This document shows positions 41,594 through 49,346 of a DNA stretch of 64,000 nucleotides, in pieces. The DNA is from Arcicella sp038230735. Lineage in GTDB: Bacteria; Bacteroidota; Bacteroidia; Cytophagales; Spirosomataceae. The notes beneath the pieces were generated by a model. It ran no database searches. It was not told the origin of the DNA and saw only the letters and a program-made list of their open reading frames with translations. The stretch spans positions 19,037-83,036 of the forward strand of contig JBBRMR010000012.1 of assembly GCA_038230735.1 (NCBI GenBank), given 5' to 3'. Positions within the stretch are counted from its first letter, which is position 1. Every line of letters starts with the position of its first letter. Position numbers and translations under genes: made by a program.

Positions 41594-42763
41594 ATGAAAA
41601 AAACGCTCTTATTATCCCTTATTCTTCTGAACATCAACGCTTTTAGTCAATCTAAAATTGATGTAAAAAAGGAGTTTGCTTTGGCGGCACAACAATATCA
41701 AAGAATGTTGAAATCACATCAAGATATTACCAAAACGCCCCAATCGACCAATAAAGATGGTTCGCCCAGAGATATGCCTACGTCTTGGTGGTGCAGCGGA
41801 TTTTTTGGCGGTTCGTTATGGTATATTTTTGAAGAAACCAAAGACCCGCAATGGAAAGCGGCGGCTGAAAAATGGACAATGGCGATTCAAAAAGAACAAT
41901 ATAACACTGGTACGCACGACTTAGGTTTTATGTTATATTGTCCCTTCGGAAATGGTTATCGTTTGACTCAAAACCCTGAATATAAGTCAATTATGCTTAC
42001 GGGAGCAAAATCTTTGGCAACTCGTTTCGACCCAAAAGTTGGTGTGATTAAGTCTTGGAATAAATTTCAGTCTTTTGATTATCCTGTGATTATCGACAAC
42101 ATGATGAACCTTGAATTTCTATTTTGGGCAGCTCGTGAATCGGGTAATAAAGAGTTTTACAATATCTGCCTTTCGCACGCTGACAGTACCTTAAAGCATC
42201 ATTTTAGACCAAATGGAAGTTCTTATCACCTAATTTGTTATGATAAAAATGGAAAAGTGATAGCCAAAAAGACCGCTCAAGGCTATGCCGATTATTCCGC
42301 ATGGGCAAGAGGGCAAGCGTGGGCATTGTACGGCTACGTAGTAATGTATCGTGAAACCAAACAGAAGAAATATTTAGCTCAGGCTCAACAAATTGCGAGT
42401 TATATTTTGAACAATCCGAATTTGCCAAAAGACAAAATTCCGTATTGGGATTATAACGCTCCCAACATTCCCAATGAAGAACGGGATGCTTCGGCGGGAG
42501 CAATTGCCGCTTCTGCTTTGTTAGAATTATCCACGATGAAAGTGGTAAAGGCAAAGGAATATTTCAACACTTCCGAAACCATTTTACAGAGCCTTTCGTC
42601 CCCTACCTACAAAGCTAAAATTGGCGAAAATAATAATTTTATTTTGATGCACAGCACAGGACACAAACCTCAAAACTCAGAAGTTGATGTACCTTTAATT
42701 TATGCCGATTATTATTATTTAGAAGCACTTTTACGTTATCAGGCTTTGATGAAAAAGAAATAA
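41594..42763 (+). CDS. Unsaturated glucuronyl hydrolase, GH88
   Basis: 389 residues with a signal peptide (MKKTLLLSLILLNINAFSQS). The (alpha/alpha)6-barrel family signatures are present: SWWCSGFFGGSLWYIFEETK, TGTHDLGFMLYCPFGNGYRL with the conserved Asp, SFDYPVIIDNMMNLEFLFWA with the second Asp, TAQGYADYSAWARGQAWALY, and DASAGAIAASALLEL. It hydrates the double bond and frees the unsaturated uronate from oligosaccharides made by lyases. It acts in the periplasm and feeds KduI. The polysaccharide lyase itself is not in the window. Confidence 0.94.
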   Translation: MKKTLLLSLILLNINAFSQSKIDVKKEFALAAQQYQRMLKSHQDITKTPQSTNKDGSPRDMPTSWWCSGFFGGSLWYIFEETKDPQWKAAAEKWTMAIQKEQYNTGTHDLGFMLYCPFGNGYRLTQNPEYKSIMLTGAKSLATRFDPKVGVIKSWNKFQSFDYPVIIDNMMNLEFLFWAARESGNKEFYNICLSHADSTLKHHFRPNGSSYHLICYDKNGKVIAKKTAQGYADYSAWARGQAWALYGYVVMYRETKQKKYLAQAQQIASYILNNPNLPKDKIPYWDYNAPNIPNEERDASAGAIAASALLELSTMKVVKAKEYFNTSETILQSLSSPTYKAKIGENNNFILMHSTGHKPQNSEVDVPLIYADYYYLEALLRYQALMKKK

Positions 42764-42764
42764 G

Positions 42765-42884
42765 ATGTCCAACCTAAAACAATTAATCCTCCAACTTGCA
42801 AATCCTGAAAGAGCCATTGGAACGGCTCGGTTTTTCAAAACTGGCAAAGGTCAATACGGAGAAAGTGATGTTTTTATTGAGGTT
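42765..42884 (+). pseudogene. Truncated N-terminus of a DNA alkylation repair protein (AlkD-like)
   Basis: The first 40 codons read MSNLKQLILQLANPERAIGT then ARFFKTGKGQYGESDVFIEV. This is the start of AlkD-type HEAT-repeat glycosylases (x-R-x-F-F-K-T-G-K-G-x-Y-G-E-x-D-x-F-x-G-V). After Glu-Val the similarity stops; the frame continues to 43004 only as the antisense of the response regulator gene. At least 180 residues are missing. The break lies about 18 bp from the end of the intact regulator gene, so a deletion or rearrangement joined the two. It starts 1 bp after the GH88 stop. Confidence 0.75.
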
Positions 42885-42902
42885 AAATCACAAACATCGA
42901 AA

Positions 42903-43547
42903 TCACCCAATCGCCATCATTACCAAATCTGCCGTGTTTTTAGCCTTGGTTTTCTTCATCATATTGGCTCGGTGATTATCCACCGTTCTGATACTAAGAA
43001 ATAATTTATCCGCAATTTCACGACTATTCAATCCCTGCACAATCATACCCAAAATTTGCTTTTCTTTGGGCGTAATTTTCTGGAAGATTGGTTTGCCCGA
43101 ATTATCTTGATTGCTGGCGGTTTTTGCCAATAATTCATCAATAATTACTTCCGAAATTTCAGGAGGAAAATACTTTCTACCTTCCGAAACTACTTTAATA
43201 GCTCGCATTAATTCTTCTTTACCCGTGTCTTTCAGTAAATAACCATTTGCTCCATTTTCAACCGAACTCACGATATATTCACGGTTATTGTGCATGGAAA
43301 AAATGAGAATTTTTACGTCTGGATATTCTTCTGAAATAATCCTTGCCGCCTCAATGCCGTTCATTCTGGGCATAGTCAAATCTAAAATTACTACATTGGG
43401 CATCAAGTTTTTCACCTTTTCGATGGCATCCAACCCATCCGAGGCTTCACCGATAACTTTCACTTCTGTCTCATCTTCCAAAAGCATTTTCATGCCCTTT
43501 CGTACTACGTCATGGTCGTCCGCTAATAAAATTGTAATTGGATTCAT
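42903..43547 (-). CDS. NarL/FixJ-type response regulator
   Basis: 214 residues. Receiver domain: ITILLADDHDVVRKGMKMLL, phospho-Asp in NVVILDLTMPRMNGIEAARI, and the C-terminal KDTGKEELMRAI lysine. LuxR-type helix-turn-helix: KITPKEKQILGMIVQGLNSR followed by EIADKLFLSIRTVDNHRANM. It pairs with the histidine kinase 109 bp upstream and, given the location beside nirBD, probably controls the nitrate assimilation genes. Confidence 0.94.
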   Translation of the reverse strand: MNPITILLADDHDVVRKGMKMLLEDETEVKVIGEASDGLDAIEKVKNLMPNVVILDLTMPRMNGIEAARIISEEYPDVKILIFSMHNNREYIVSSVENGANGYLLKDTGKEELMRAIKVVSEGRKYFPPEISEVIIDELLAKTASNQDNSGKPIFQKITPKEKQILGMIVQGLNSREIADKLFLSIRTVDNHRANMMKKTKAKNTADLVMMAIG

Positions 43548-43560
43548 AAGTTTTTAGTTT

Positions 43561-43712
43561 AGGCATCAAGGCACAAAGGCATCAAGGCACAGAGTTTGTT
43601 TTTTGATATTAAGGTAATGATTTTATGAAATGAAGTGTTTGATGCTATTTTGAAATCTAAATAATTCCTTTTTCCAGCTCTTTTTCTTTGTGTTTTTGTG
43701 CCTTCTTGACTA
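43561..43712. repeat. AAGGCACAAAG word repeat running into the histidine kinase 3' end
   Basis: AGGCATCAAGGCACA occurs twice in tandem (43561-43575, 43577-43591). The complementary words CTTTGTGTTTTTGTGCCTTC lie at 43686-43705 inside the kinase gene and encode its tail (KKAQKHKEKELEK). The same words form the hairpin at 52263-52338. The kinase stop at 43657 lies between the arms. Confidence 0.65.
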
Positions 43713-45147
43713 CATCCTTTTCAATAGGAATACTTACCTTAATCCTTGTCCCTTTTCCTATTTTTGACTGAATTTTAAATGAACCATTCAACAATTCCGC
43801 ACGGGCTTGCATATTTTTCAAACCACTTCCCCCAAGTATTTTACGAATGGCTGGTAAGTCAAAACCTTGTCCATTATCGGCAATTATTAATTCTATAAAA
43901 TCCTCATTTTTAAATAGTTGTATCGTTATTAAGGAAGCTTTTGAATATTTTACCGCATTATGAATAGCCTCCTGCGTGATACGATACAAACACACTTCTA
44001 TATTTTCGGATAGGCGTGAAAGTTTTATTTCCTGAAAATCAATGGTGATTTCCGACATTTTTGCCACCTGTTCCGACAAAATTCTGATGGCTGGAATTAC
44101 CCCAAAATCACTTAAAACCGAAGGGGCAAGATTGAACGAAACCGTGCGAGTGGTCTCAATAGTTTCTTGAATCAGATTTTGCAATTCTTCAAACGATTTT
44201 GCTTGTTTTTCACTCACGAAATTGAAACTTTTCACCTTTTCACTGTGCAATCGTAAGCCCGTGAGCATTTGTCCGATGCCATCGTGGAGGTCGAGGGCTA
44301 ATCTTTTTCGCTCGCTTTCTTGTCCTTCCATTAAAGATGCTGCTCGTACTTTCTCTTCGGCTAATTGCAATTTATACTTCTCTTCGGTGGCTTGAACTAA
44401 GGCTTGTCGAGTTTCAACAAGTTTATCATTTGTTTGCCTAAGATTTGCCTCTGAATCAGTCAGTTGTTTGATAACCAACCGAATATTATCCGCAATGGGT
44501 CGGAAAATAAAAAACCCTTCTACAATTAAAATACTGAACAATAGAATAAAAAGAAAAAGCTCAATATTCTTAGTGGTTTTCACTCGTTTTCTCGACTCTA
44601 AATCATACTGAAAAACGATTTGATTCATCATTTTTAAATAAATTCTTTCATTGATAAGTATCTGATTAAGAAATACTTGCAAATTTTCCCTTTGATTATT
44701 TCGAGGCTTTTCTATACTCTGACTAATAGATTTGGCATTATTTAGAATTAACTTAAAAATGGGATCAATTTTACGAAAACTACTATCCGTTTTTTCACTG
44801 TTTCTGACGGTATATTTTTGACCATCTGTTACTAAATTTTTATTTTTTAATCCTTCATGGCTTTTTTCCCAAAGTAAAATAATATCCTTAATATCATGCG
44901 AATAATACTCGGCGTCCGCTTGAAAAATAGCTGGGTGACACAGTAAAATTGCCGTTTTAGCAAGTCGTTGGCTCAACATCCTTTGTCGCCCCGCAATGTT
45001 CACCACGTGTGAATCGTCAAGCAATGAATTCAAGAAAACCTGAATCAAAATTTGCCCAATCATCGACAAAACTGCAACGGCAGTCAGTGCCATTACATAC
45101 AGTCGAGTTAAGCGACTAAATATTTGATTATCAAGCGGTTTTGTCAT
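43657..45147 (-). CDS. NarX-like sensor histidine kinase
   Basis: 496 residues. Transmembrane helix 1 (LYVMALTAVAVLSMIGQILI) is followed by a periplasmic PilJ/NarX-type four-helix sensor containing HVVNIAGRQRMLSQRLAKTA, which matches the NarX/PilJ P-box-like helix that binds nitrate in NarX. Helix 2 is LFLFILLFSILIVEGFFIFR; then a HAMP/coiled-coil linker. HisKA_3 has the phospho-His in ESERKRLALDLHDGIGQMLT. HATPase_c has ITQEAIHNAVKYSKAS and LIIADNGQGFDLPAIRKILG. The Lys/Glu-rich tail is encoded by repeat words. Nitrate or nitrite is the likely signal, from the motif and from nirBD 1 bp upstream. Confidence 0.9.
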   Translation of the reverse strand: MTKPLDNQIFSRLTRLYVMALTAVAVLSMIGQILIQVFLNSLLDDSHVVNIAGRQRMLSQRLAKTAILLCHPAIFQADAEYYSHDIKDIILLWEKSHEGLKNKNLVTDGQKYTVRNSEKTDSSFRKIDPIFKLILNNAKSISQSIEKPRNNQRENLQVFLNQILINERIYLKMMNQIVFQYDLESRKRVKTTKNIELFLFILLFSILIVEGFFIFRPIADNIRLVIKQLTDSEANLRQTNDKLVETRQALVQATEEKYKLQLAEEKVRAASLMEGQESERKRLALDLHDGIGQMLTGLRLHSEKVKSFNFVSEKQAKSFEELQNLIQETIETTRTVSFNLAPSVLSDFGVIPAIRILSEQVAKMSEITIDFQEIKLSRLSENIEVCLYRITQEAIHNAVKYSKASLITIQLFKNEDFIELIIADNGQGFDLPAIRKILGGSGLKNMQARAELLNGSFKIQSKIGKGTRIKVSIPIEKDVVKKAQKHKEKELEKGII

Positions 45148-45148
45148 T

Positions 45149-45496
45149 TTACATTCCTACAAATACCTGTCCATCCTCCACTTTCACGGGATAAGTCTTA
45201 ATCTCATACGCATCTCCACTCAAACATAAACCCGTTTTCAGAGAGAAGGTTTTTTTATGAAAAGGACACGCTACTTTGGGCTCACTGTCAGTTCCTGTCG
45301 AGCCAATCATACCCCTCGAAAGTGCCATTTGCTGACGGTGCGGACAAAGGTTTTGCGTAGCATACCACTCACCACGGCGTGAGAAATTATAAATTGCCAC
45401 TTGTTCGCCTTCAATCAAGGCACAAGCTCCTCCATTTTCAGGAATATCGTCGGCATAGCACGCCACGTGCCATGTTATTGTTTGTTCTAAGGTCAT
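45149..45496 (-). CDS. nirD: Nitrite reductase [NAD(P)H] small subunit, Rieske-type
   Basis: About 115 residues from the Met at 45494-45496 (MTLEQTITWHVACYADDIPE). The ORF's upstream 19 residues fall into a hairpin repeat and are not counted. The Rieske fold shows CPH in ATQNLCPHRQQMALSRGMIG and CPFH in PKVACPFHKKTFSLKTGLCL, so both ligand pairs of a [2Fe-2S] cluster appear intact, whereas many NirD proteins lack them. It forms the cytoplasmic NirBD complex that reduces nitrite to ammonium. The gene lies 88 bp after nirB and 1 bp before the kinase gene. Confidence 0.93.
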   Translation of the reverse strand: MTLEQTITWHVACYADDIPENGGACALIEGEQVAIYNFSRRGEWYATQNLCPHRQQMALSRGMIGSTGTDSEPKVACPFHKKTFSLKTGLCLSGDAYEIKTYPVKVEDGQVFVGM

Positions 45497-45506
45497 TTTA
45501 TCAGTT

Positions 45507-45576
45507 GTGATTGAGTGATTGAGTGATTTGTGATTCGGTGTGAAAATAATCACTCAATCACAAATCACTCAATCAC
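45507..45576. repeat. GATTGAGTGATT mosaic hairpin between nirB and nirD
   Basis: GTGATTGAGTGATTTGTGAT T (45515-45535) pairs perfectly over 21 bp with 45556-45576. Each arm has an extra GATTGAGTGATT word. It fills the nirB-nirD gap. An ORF read through it would extend NirD by 19 residues, so it is a trap for start calling. Confidence 0.88.
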
Positions 45577-45584
45577 AAATGAAA

Positions 45585-48089
45585 CTACTTCCACTCTCCC
45601 GCTTTCATCATCTCCCGCATGGGTTCAAATTTCACGTTCGGGTCTTTTAATTTTGGTGCATTTACGAAGTGCGTAAAGCGTTTTCTGAGTTCTGGACTTT
45701 CCACTACCTCTTTCCATTCGCATTTGTAGGCTTCCACCAACAAACTCATTTCTTCGTCCCACGTTTCACCCATGCCTAAAACATCATCAACCACTACGGT
45801 TGTGAGGTAATTAATCCCCCCTTCCATCTTGTCTAACCACGGAGCAGTACGGGTTAATGGTTCGGCAGTTTTGATATAAAACATCAAGAAACGGTCGATG
45901 TATTTCAGACAAGTTGCCGAATCAATATCCGTTGCCAATAGTTCTGCATGACGTGGTTTTACGCCTCCGTTGCCACACACGTATAAATTCCACCCTTTTT
46001 CCGTAGCGATGATTCCAAAATCTTTTGATTGAGCCTCGGCACATTCACGAGTGCAACCCGAAACCGCTGATTTCAATTTGTGTGGCGAACGCAAACCACG
46101 ATAACGCTCTTCAACTTCGATGGCAAAACTCACGGCATCTTGTACTCCAAATCTACACCAAGTTGAGCCTACACACGATTTTACGGTTCTCAAAGACTTT
46201 CCATAAGCGTGACCCGACTCGAATCCTGCATTTACCAATTCTTCCCAAATATCAGGTAAATCACCCACGTGAGCTCCAAATAAATCTATTCTTTGTCCAC
46301 CAGTGATTTTGGTGTAAAGGCTATATTTCTTCGCAACTTGTCCCAAGACAATCAATTTATCGGGCGTAATTTCTCCTCCAGGAATCCTTGGAACAACTGA
46401 ATAAGTGCCATTTTTCTGAATATTTGCTAAGAAACGATCGTTTGAATCTTGGATAGTGGCATTACCTTTTTCCAAAATCATTTCGTTCCATAAACTGGCT
46501 AAAATGGAGGCTACGGGTGGTTTGCAAAGCTCGCAACCATCCCCATGTCCCAAATTATTCAAAACGTCTTCGTAAGTTCTGAAACCTTTAATTTTTACCA
46601 AATCATACATTTCCTGACGGGTATAATTAAAGTGTTCACAAATGACATTCCGCACAAATACACCTTGCGACTTCATCGTTTCGTTAATCAAATCTTTCAC
46701 CATCGGTACGCAACCTCCACAACCAGTTCCAGCTTTCGTACATTTTTTGATACCGTCCAAAGTTGTAATGCCATTTTCGATAATTTCATGGCAAATTGCT
46801 CCTTTGGTAATAGCTTCACAAGAACAAATCAGGGCTTCATCAAGCAATGCCATCACACCCGAACCTGCACTTTCTCCACCTCTTGACCCCAACATTAAGT
46901 CTTCGGGGTCGGCAGGAAGAATTATTTTATTTTTAGTATTCTGTAACAACATATTATACTGGTCGGCATCGCCCACCAATACACCGCCTAACAAATACTT
47001 TCCGTCATTAGAAATATTGATTCTTTTATAAACACCTTTTGCAGAATTTTCAAACACAATCGTCTGAGCGTTAGGCTCTTGGATGAAAGCATCGCCAAAA
47101 CTCGCCACGTCCACCCCAATCAATTTTAGTTTGGTGGACATATCATAAGGTAAAAATTCTTTTTGTCCACCCACTAAGAAAGTTGCCACAACCTCCGCCA
47201 TTTCATACCCTGGGGCAACCAAACCGTAAATCATTTGGTGAGCCAAAGCACATTCGCCAATCGCAAAAATGTTGGGGTCAGATGTTTGGAGAGCATCATT
47301 TACCACAATTCCACCACGCACGCCCACATCCAAACCCACTGCACGAGCCACTTCATCACGAGGTTTAATACCCGCCGAAATCACGAGCATATCTACATCC
47401 AAGCGTGAACCATCGGCAAATAACATTCCTGAAATAGTGCCGTTGCCTTCAATATCTTGGGTATTTTTATTCAGATGAATAGTTAAGCCCAAGGTTTCTA
47501 ATTTTGATTTTAAAACATTTGAACCCGCCTCATCAATTTGTCTGGGCATTAATCTACTGGCAAATTCTACTACGTGAACTTCTTTCAACCCTAAGTCTAA
47601 AAGTGCTTTGGCAGCCTCTAAACCCAATAAACCACCCCCAATTACTGCCCCTTTTGTGGCTTTTTTGGCATGGTTTTGCATCAAATCAAGGTCTTCGATG
47701 GTTCTATACACAAAAACGCCTTCTTTTTCAACCCCAGGAATTGGTGGCACAAAAGCCGCCGAACCCGTAGCCATAATTAGGTAGTCATAATCCTGAACAA
47801 TGCCATGATGCGAACGAACGGTTTTTGCTTCACGGTCGATGTCCATGATGGGGTCGGAGAGGATTAGATTGATACCCTTTTCTGCGTACCAATCTTCCGA
47901 AGCCATCGTAAGGTCTTCGGCGGTTTTGCCCGCAAAATATTCCGAGAGATGCACACGGTCGTAGGCAGGTCGGATTTCTTCGCCAAATACCGTAATCTCA
48001 AATTGTTTGGAAATATCCTTGGCGACAAGTTTATCACAAAACTTATATCCCACCATACCATTCCCCACAACGACAATTTTCTTTTTCAT
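45585..48089 (-). CDS. nirB: Nitrite reductase [NAD(P)H] large subunit
   Basis: 834 residues, full length. FAD-binding start KIVVVGNGMVGYKFCDKLVA; NAD fold AVIGGGLLGLEAAKALLDLG; BFD-type [2Fe-2S] domain CSCEAITKGAICHEI to KCTKAGTGCGGC; two ferredoxin-like half domains (KLIVLGQVAKKYSLYTKITG). The siroheme/[4Fe-4S] ligands are CVGSTWCRFG and SGCTRECAEAQSKDFG (C-x5-C, then C-x3-C). It reduces nitrite to ammonium with six electrons from NAD(P)H in the cytoplasm. The promoter is probably at 48342-48374, giving a leader that contains the hairpin at 48113-48168. Confidence 0.97.
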   Translation of the reverse strand: MKKKIVVVGNGMVGYKFCDKLVAKDISKQFEITVFGEEIRPAYDRVHLSEYFAGKTAEDLTMASEDWYAEKGINLILSDPIMDIDREAKTVRSHHGIVQDYDYLIMATGSAAFVPPIPGVEKEGVFVYRTIEDLDLMQNHAKKATKGAVIGGGLLGLEAAKALLDLGLKEVHVVEFASRLMPRQIDEAGSNVLKSKLETLGLTIHLNKNTQDIEGNGTISGMLFADGSRLDVDMLVISAGIKPRDEVARAVGLDVGVRGGIVVNDALQTSDPNIFAIGECALAHQMIYGLVAPGYEMAEVVATFLVGGQKEFLPYDMSTKLKLIGVDVASFGDAFIQEPNAQTIVFENSAKGVYKRINISNDGKYLLGGVLVGDADQYNMLLQNTKNKIILPADPEDLMLGSRGGESAGSGVMALLDEALICSCEAITKGAICHEIIENGITTLDGIKKCTKAGTGCGGCVPMVKDLINETMKSQGVFVRNVICEHFNYTRQEMYDLVKIKGFRTYEDVLNNLGHGDGCELCKPPVASILASLWNEMILEKGNATIQDSNDRFLANIQKNGTYSVVPRIPGGEITPDKLIVLGQVAKKYSLYTKITGGQRIDLFGAHVGDLPDIWEELVNAGFESGHAYGKSLRTVKSCVGSTWCRFGVQDAVSFAIEVEERYRGLRSPHKLKSAVSGCTRECAEAQSKDFGIIATEKGWNLYVCGNGGVKPRHAELLATDIDSATCLKYIDRFLMFYIKTAEPLTRTAPWLDKMEGGINYLTTVVVDDVLGMGETWDEEMSLLVEAYKCEWKEVVESPELRKRFTHFVNAPKLKDPNVKFEPMREMMKAGEWK

Positions 48090-48112
48090 ATAAATGATTG
48101 ATTTTCAAAAAA

Positions 48113-48168
48113 TACCACAGTCTTTAGCCTGTAAATATTTGTTCAAATACAGGTTAAAGTCTGTGGTA
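48113..48168. repeat. Hairpin in the presumed nirB leader
   Basis: TACCACAGTCTTTAGCCTGT (48113-48132) faces ACAGGTTAAAGTCTGTGGTA (48149-48168) with two mismatches. It ends 24 bp upstream of the nirB ATG. ACCACAGACTTTAACCTGT-like words look like a dispersed repeat, but the position could make it a translation or attenuation switch. Confidence 0.7.
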
Positions 48169-48341
48169 CATAAACCTTTTCTACTCATTTCAACTTCTAT
48201 TTCACTTCTATGTTCTTATCCTTATTTGATCCCAAACTAAGCATATATCACTATTCAAAGATTAAATGATAAATTATTTTTATTGTACTTTATTTATAAC
48301 CTATTTTTAAAATATTTACACTTTTTAATATATTTATAGTT

Positions 48342-48374
48342 CAAATTTAAACCTATTTTTTGATATTTTACAAA
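48342..48374 (-). promoter_or_regulatory. Candidate nirB promoter
   Basis: On the minus strand TAAATTTG (plus 48342-48349) fits TAnnTTTG and TTTG (plus 48371-48374) lies 21 bp upstream. The implied leader is about 245 nt and includes the 48113-48168 hairpin. The surrounding 400 bp is extremely AT-rich and probably contains the regulator-binding sites of the divergent nirB and cobA operons; I could not pick a NarL-like repeat. Confidence 0.45.
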
Positions 48375-48501
48375 TAATTTAAAATAATAAGATAAAAATT
48401 ATACTTAAATTTTTGTTTTTAACATTTTTGTATCACATTTGTATCGAAATAATAACTAAGTATTTCCATTCAGTCAAAAATAGAGTAAAATAACTCATAA
48501 T

Positions 48502-49260
48502 ATGAATATTCCAAGATTAACTTTAATTGGTGCGGGTCCAGGAGACATAGAATTAATTACGCTAAAAGGAATCAGAGCAATTAAATCGGCGGATGTTATT
48601 TTATATGATGCCCTCGCTAATCAGGAATTATTAGAATATTCTCGCCCAGAGGCACTTCGTATATATGTAGGGAAACGGTTGGGTAAATATGTTTATACAC
48701 AGGAAGAAATTAATTTGAAAATCGTAACGCTCGCTTTAGAATATGGACACGTGGTTAGACTAAAAGGAGGCGACCCATTTGTATTCGGAAGAGGTTTTGA
48801 AGAAATAGAATACGCTAAGAATTTTAATATTGAATGTGCCGTGGTTTCGGGCGTAACGTCTGCCATCGCCGCACCAACCTCAATTGGAATTCCAGTTACG
48901 AGTAGAGGTTTTGCCGAAAGTTTTTGGGTGATAACAGGAACGACCAAATTAGGTGAATTGTCAAGAGATATTGAATTGGCGGTTCAATCAACGGCAACCG
49001 TAGTGATTTTGATGGGCATGAGCAAATTAACTCAAATCTGTGAAATCTTCGCTTCTAAAGGTAAAAATAACATGCCCATGGCAATTATTCAAAATGGCAC
49101 TCGTGAGAATGGGAAGGCGGTTATTGGCACAGTTTCAAGCATTATTAAAAAAGCTGAGGCAGAAAGAATTGCCAACCCTGCGGTCATTGTCATTGGCGAG
49201 GTTGTCAGTTTACATCTTGAATTTGTCTCAAATATGAGTAGCGTATATGAATACCGTTAG
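48502..49260 (+). CDS. cobA: Uroporphyrinogen-III C-methyltransferase
   Basis: 252 residues, single-domain SUMT. Signatures: RLTLIGAGPGDIELITLKGI, ADVILYDALANQELLEY, VVRLKGGDPFVFGRGFEE, and VVSGVTSAIAAPTSIGIPVT followed by SRG. Two SAM-dependent methylations give precorrin-2, the precursor of siroheme, the NirB cofactor. It has no dehydrogenase/chelatase (CysG) domain; the second enzyme must be encoded elsewhere. First gene of the plus-strand nitrate uptake and reduction series. Confidence 0.95.
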   Translation: MNIPRLTLIGAGPGDIELITLKGIRAIKSADVILYDALANQELLEYSRPEALRIYVGKRLGKYVYTQEEINLKIVTLALEYGHVVRLKGGDPFVFGRGFEEIEYAKNFNIECAVVSGVTSAIAAPTSIGIPVTSRGFAESFWVITGTTKLGELSRDIELAVQSTATVVILMGMSKLTQICEIFASKGKNNMPMAIIQNGTRENGKAVIGTVSSIIKKAEAERIANPAVIVIGEVVSLHLEFVSNMSSVYEYR

Positions 49261-49346
49261 AATAAAAAAGCCCGAACAAGATGGGGGTCTTGCTCAGGCA
49301 ACAAATTGCTTAACTCTGTTAAAATTTCACAATCAATCACAAATGT

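Noticed and set aside
45497..45553. 19-residue extension of NirD
   Set aside because: Falls inside a 21-bp perfect hairpin; NirD family proteins start at the MTLEQTITWHVA region.
49270..49299. Terminator after cobA
   Set aside because: GCCCGAACAAGA faces TCTTGCTCAGGC with two mismatches and no T-run; too weak, and the genes downstream probably share the transcript.
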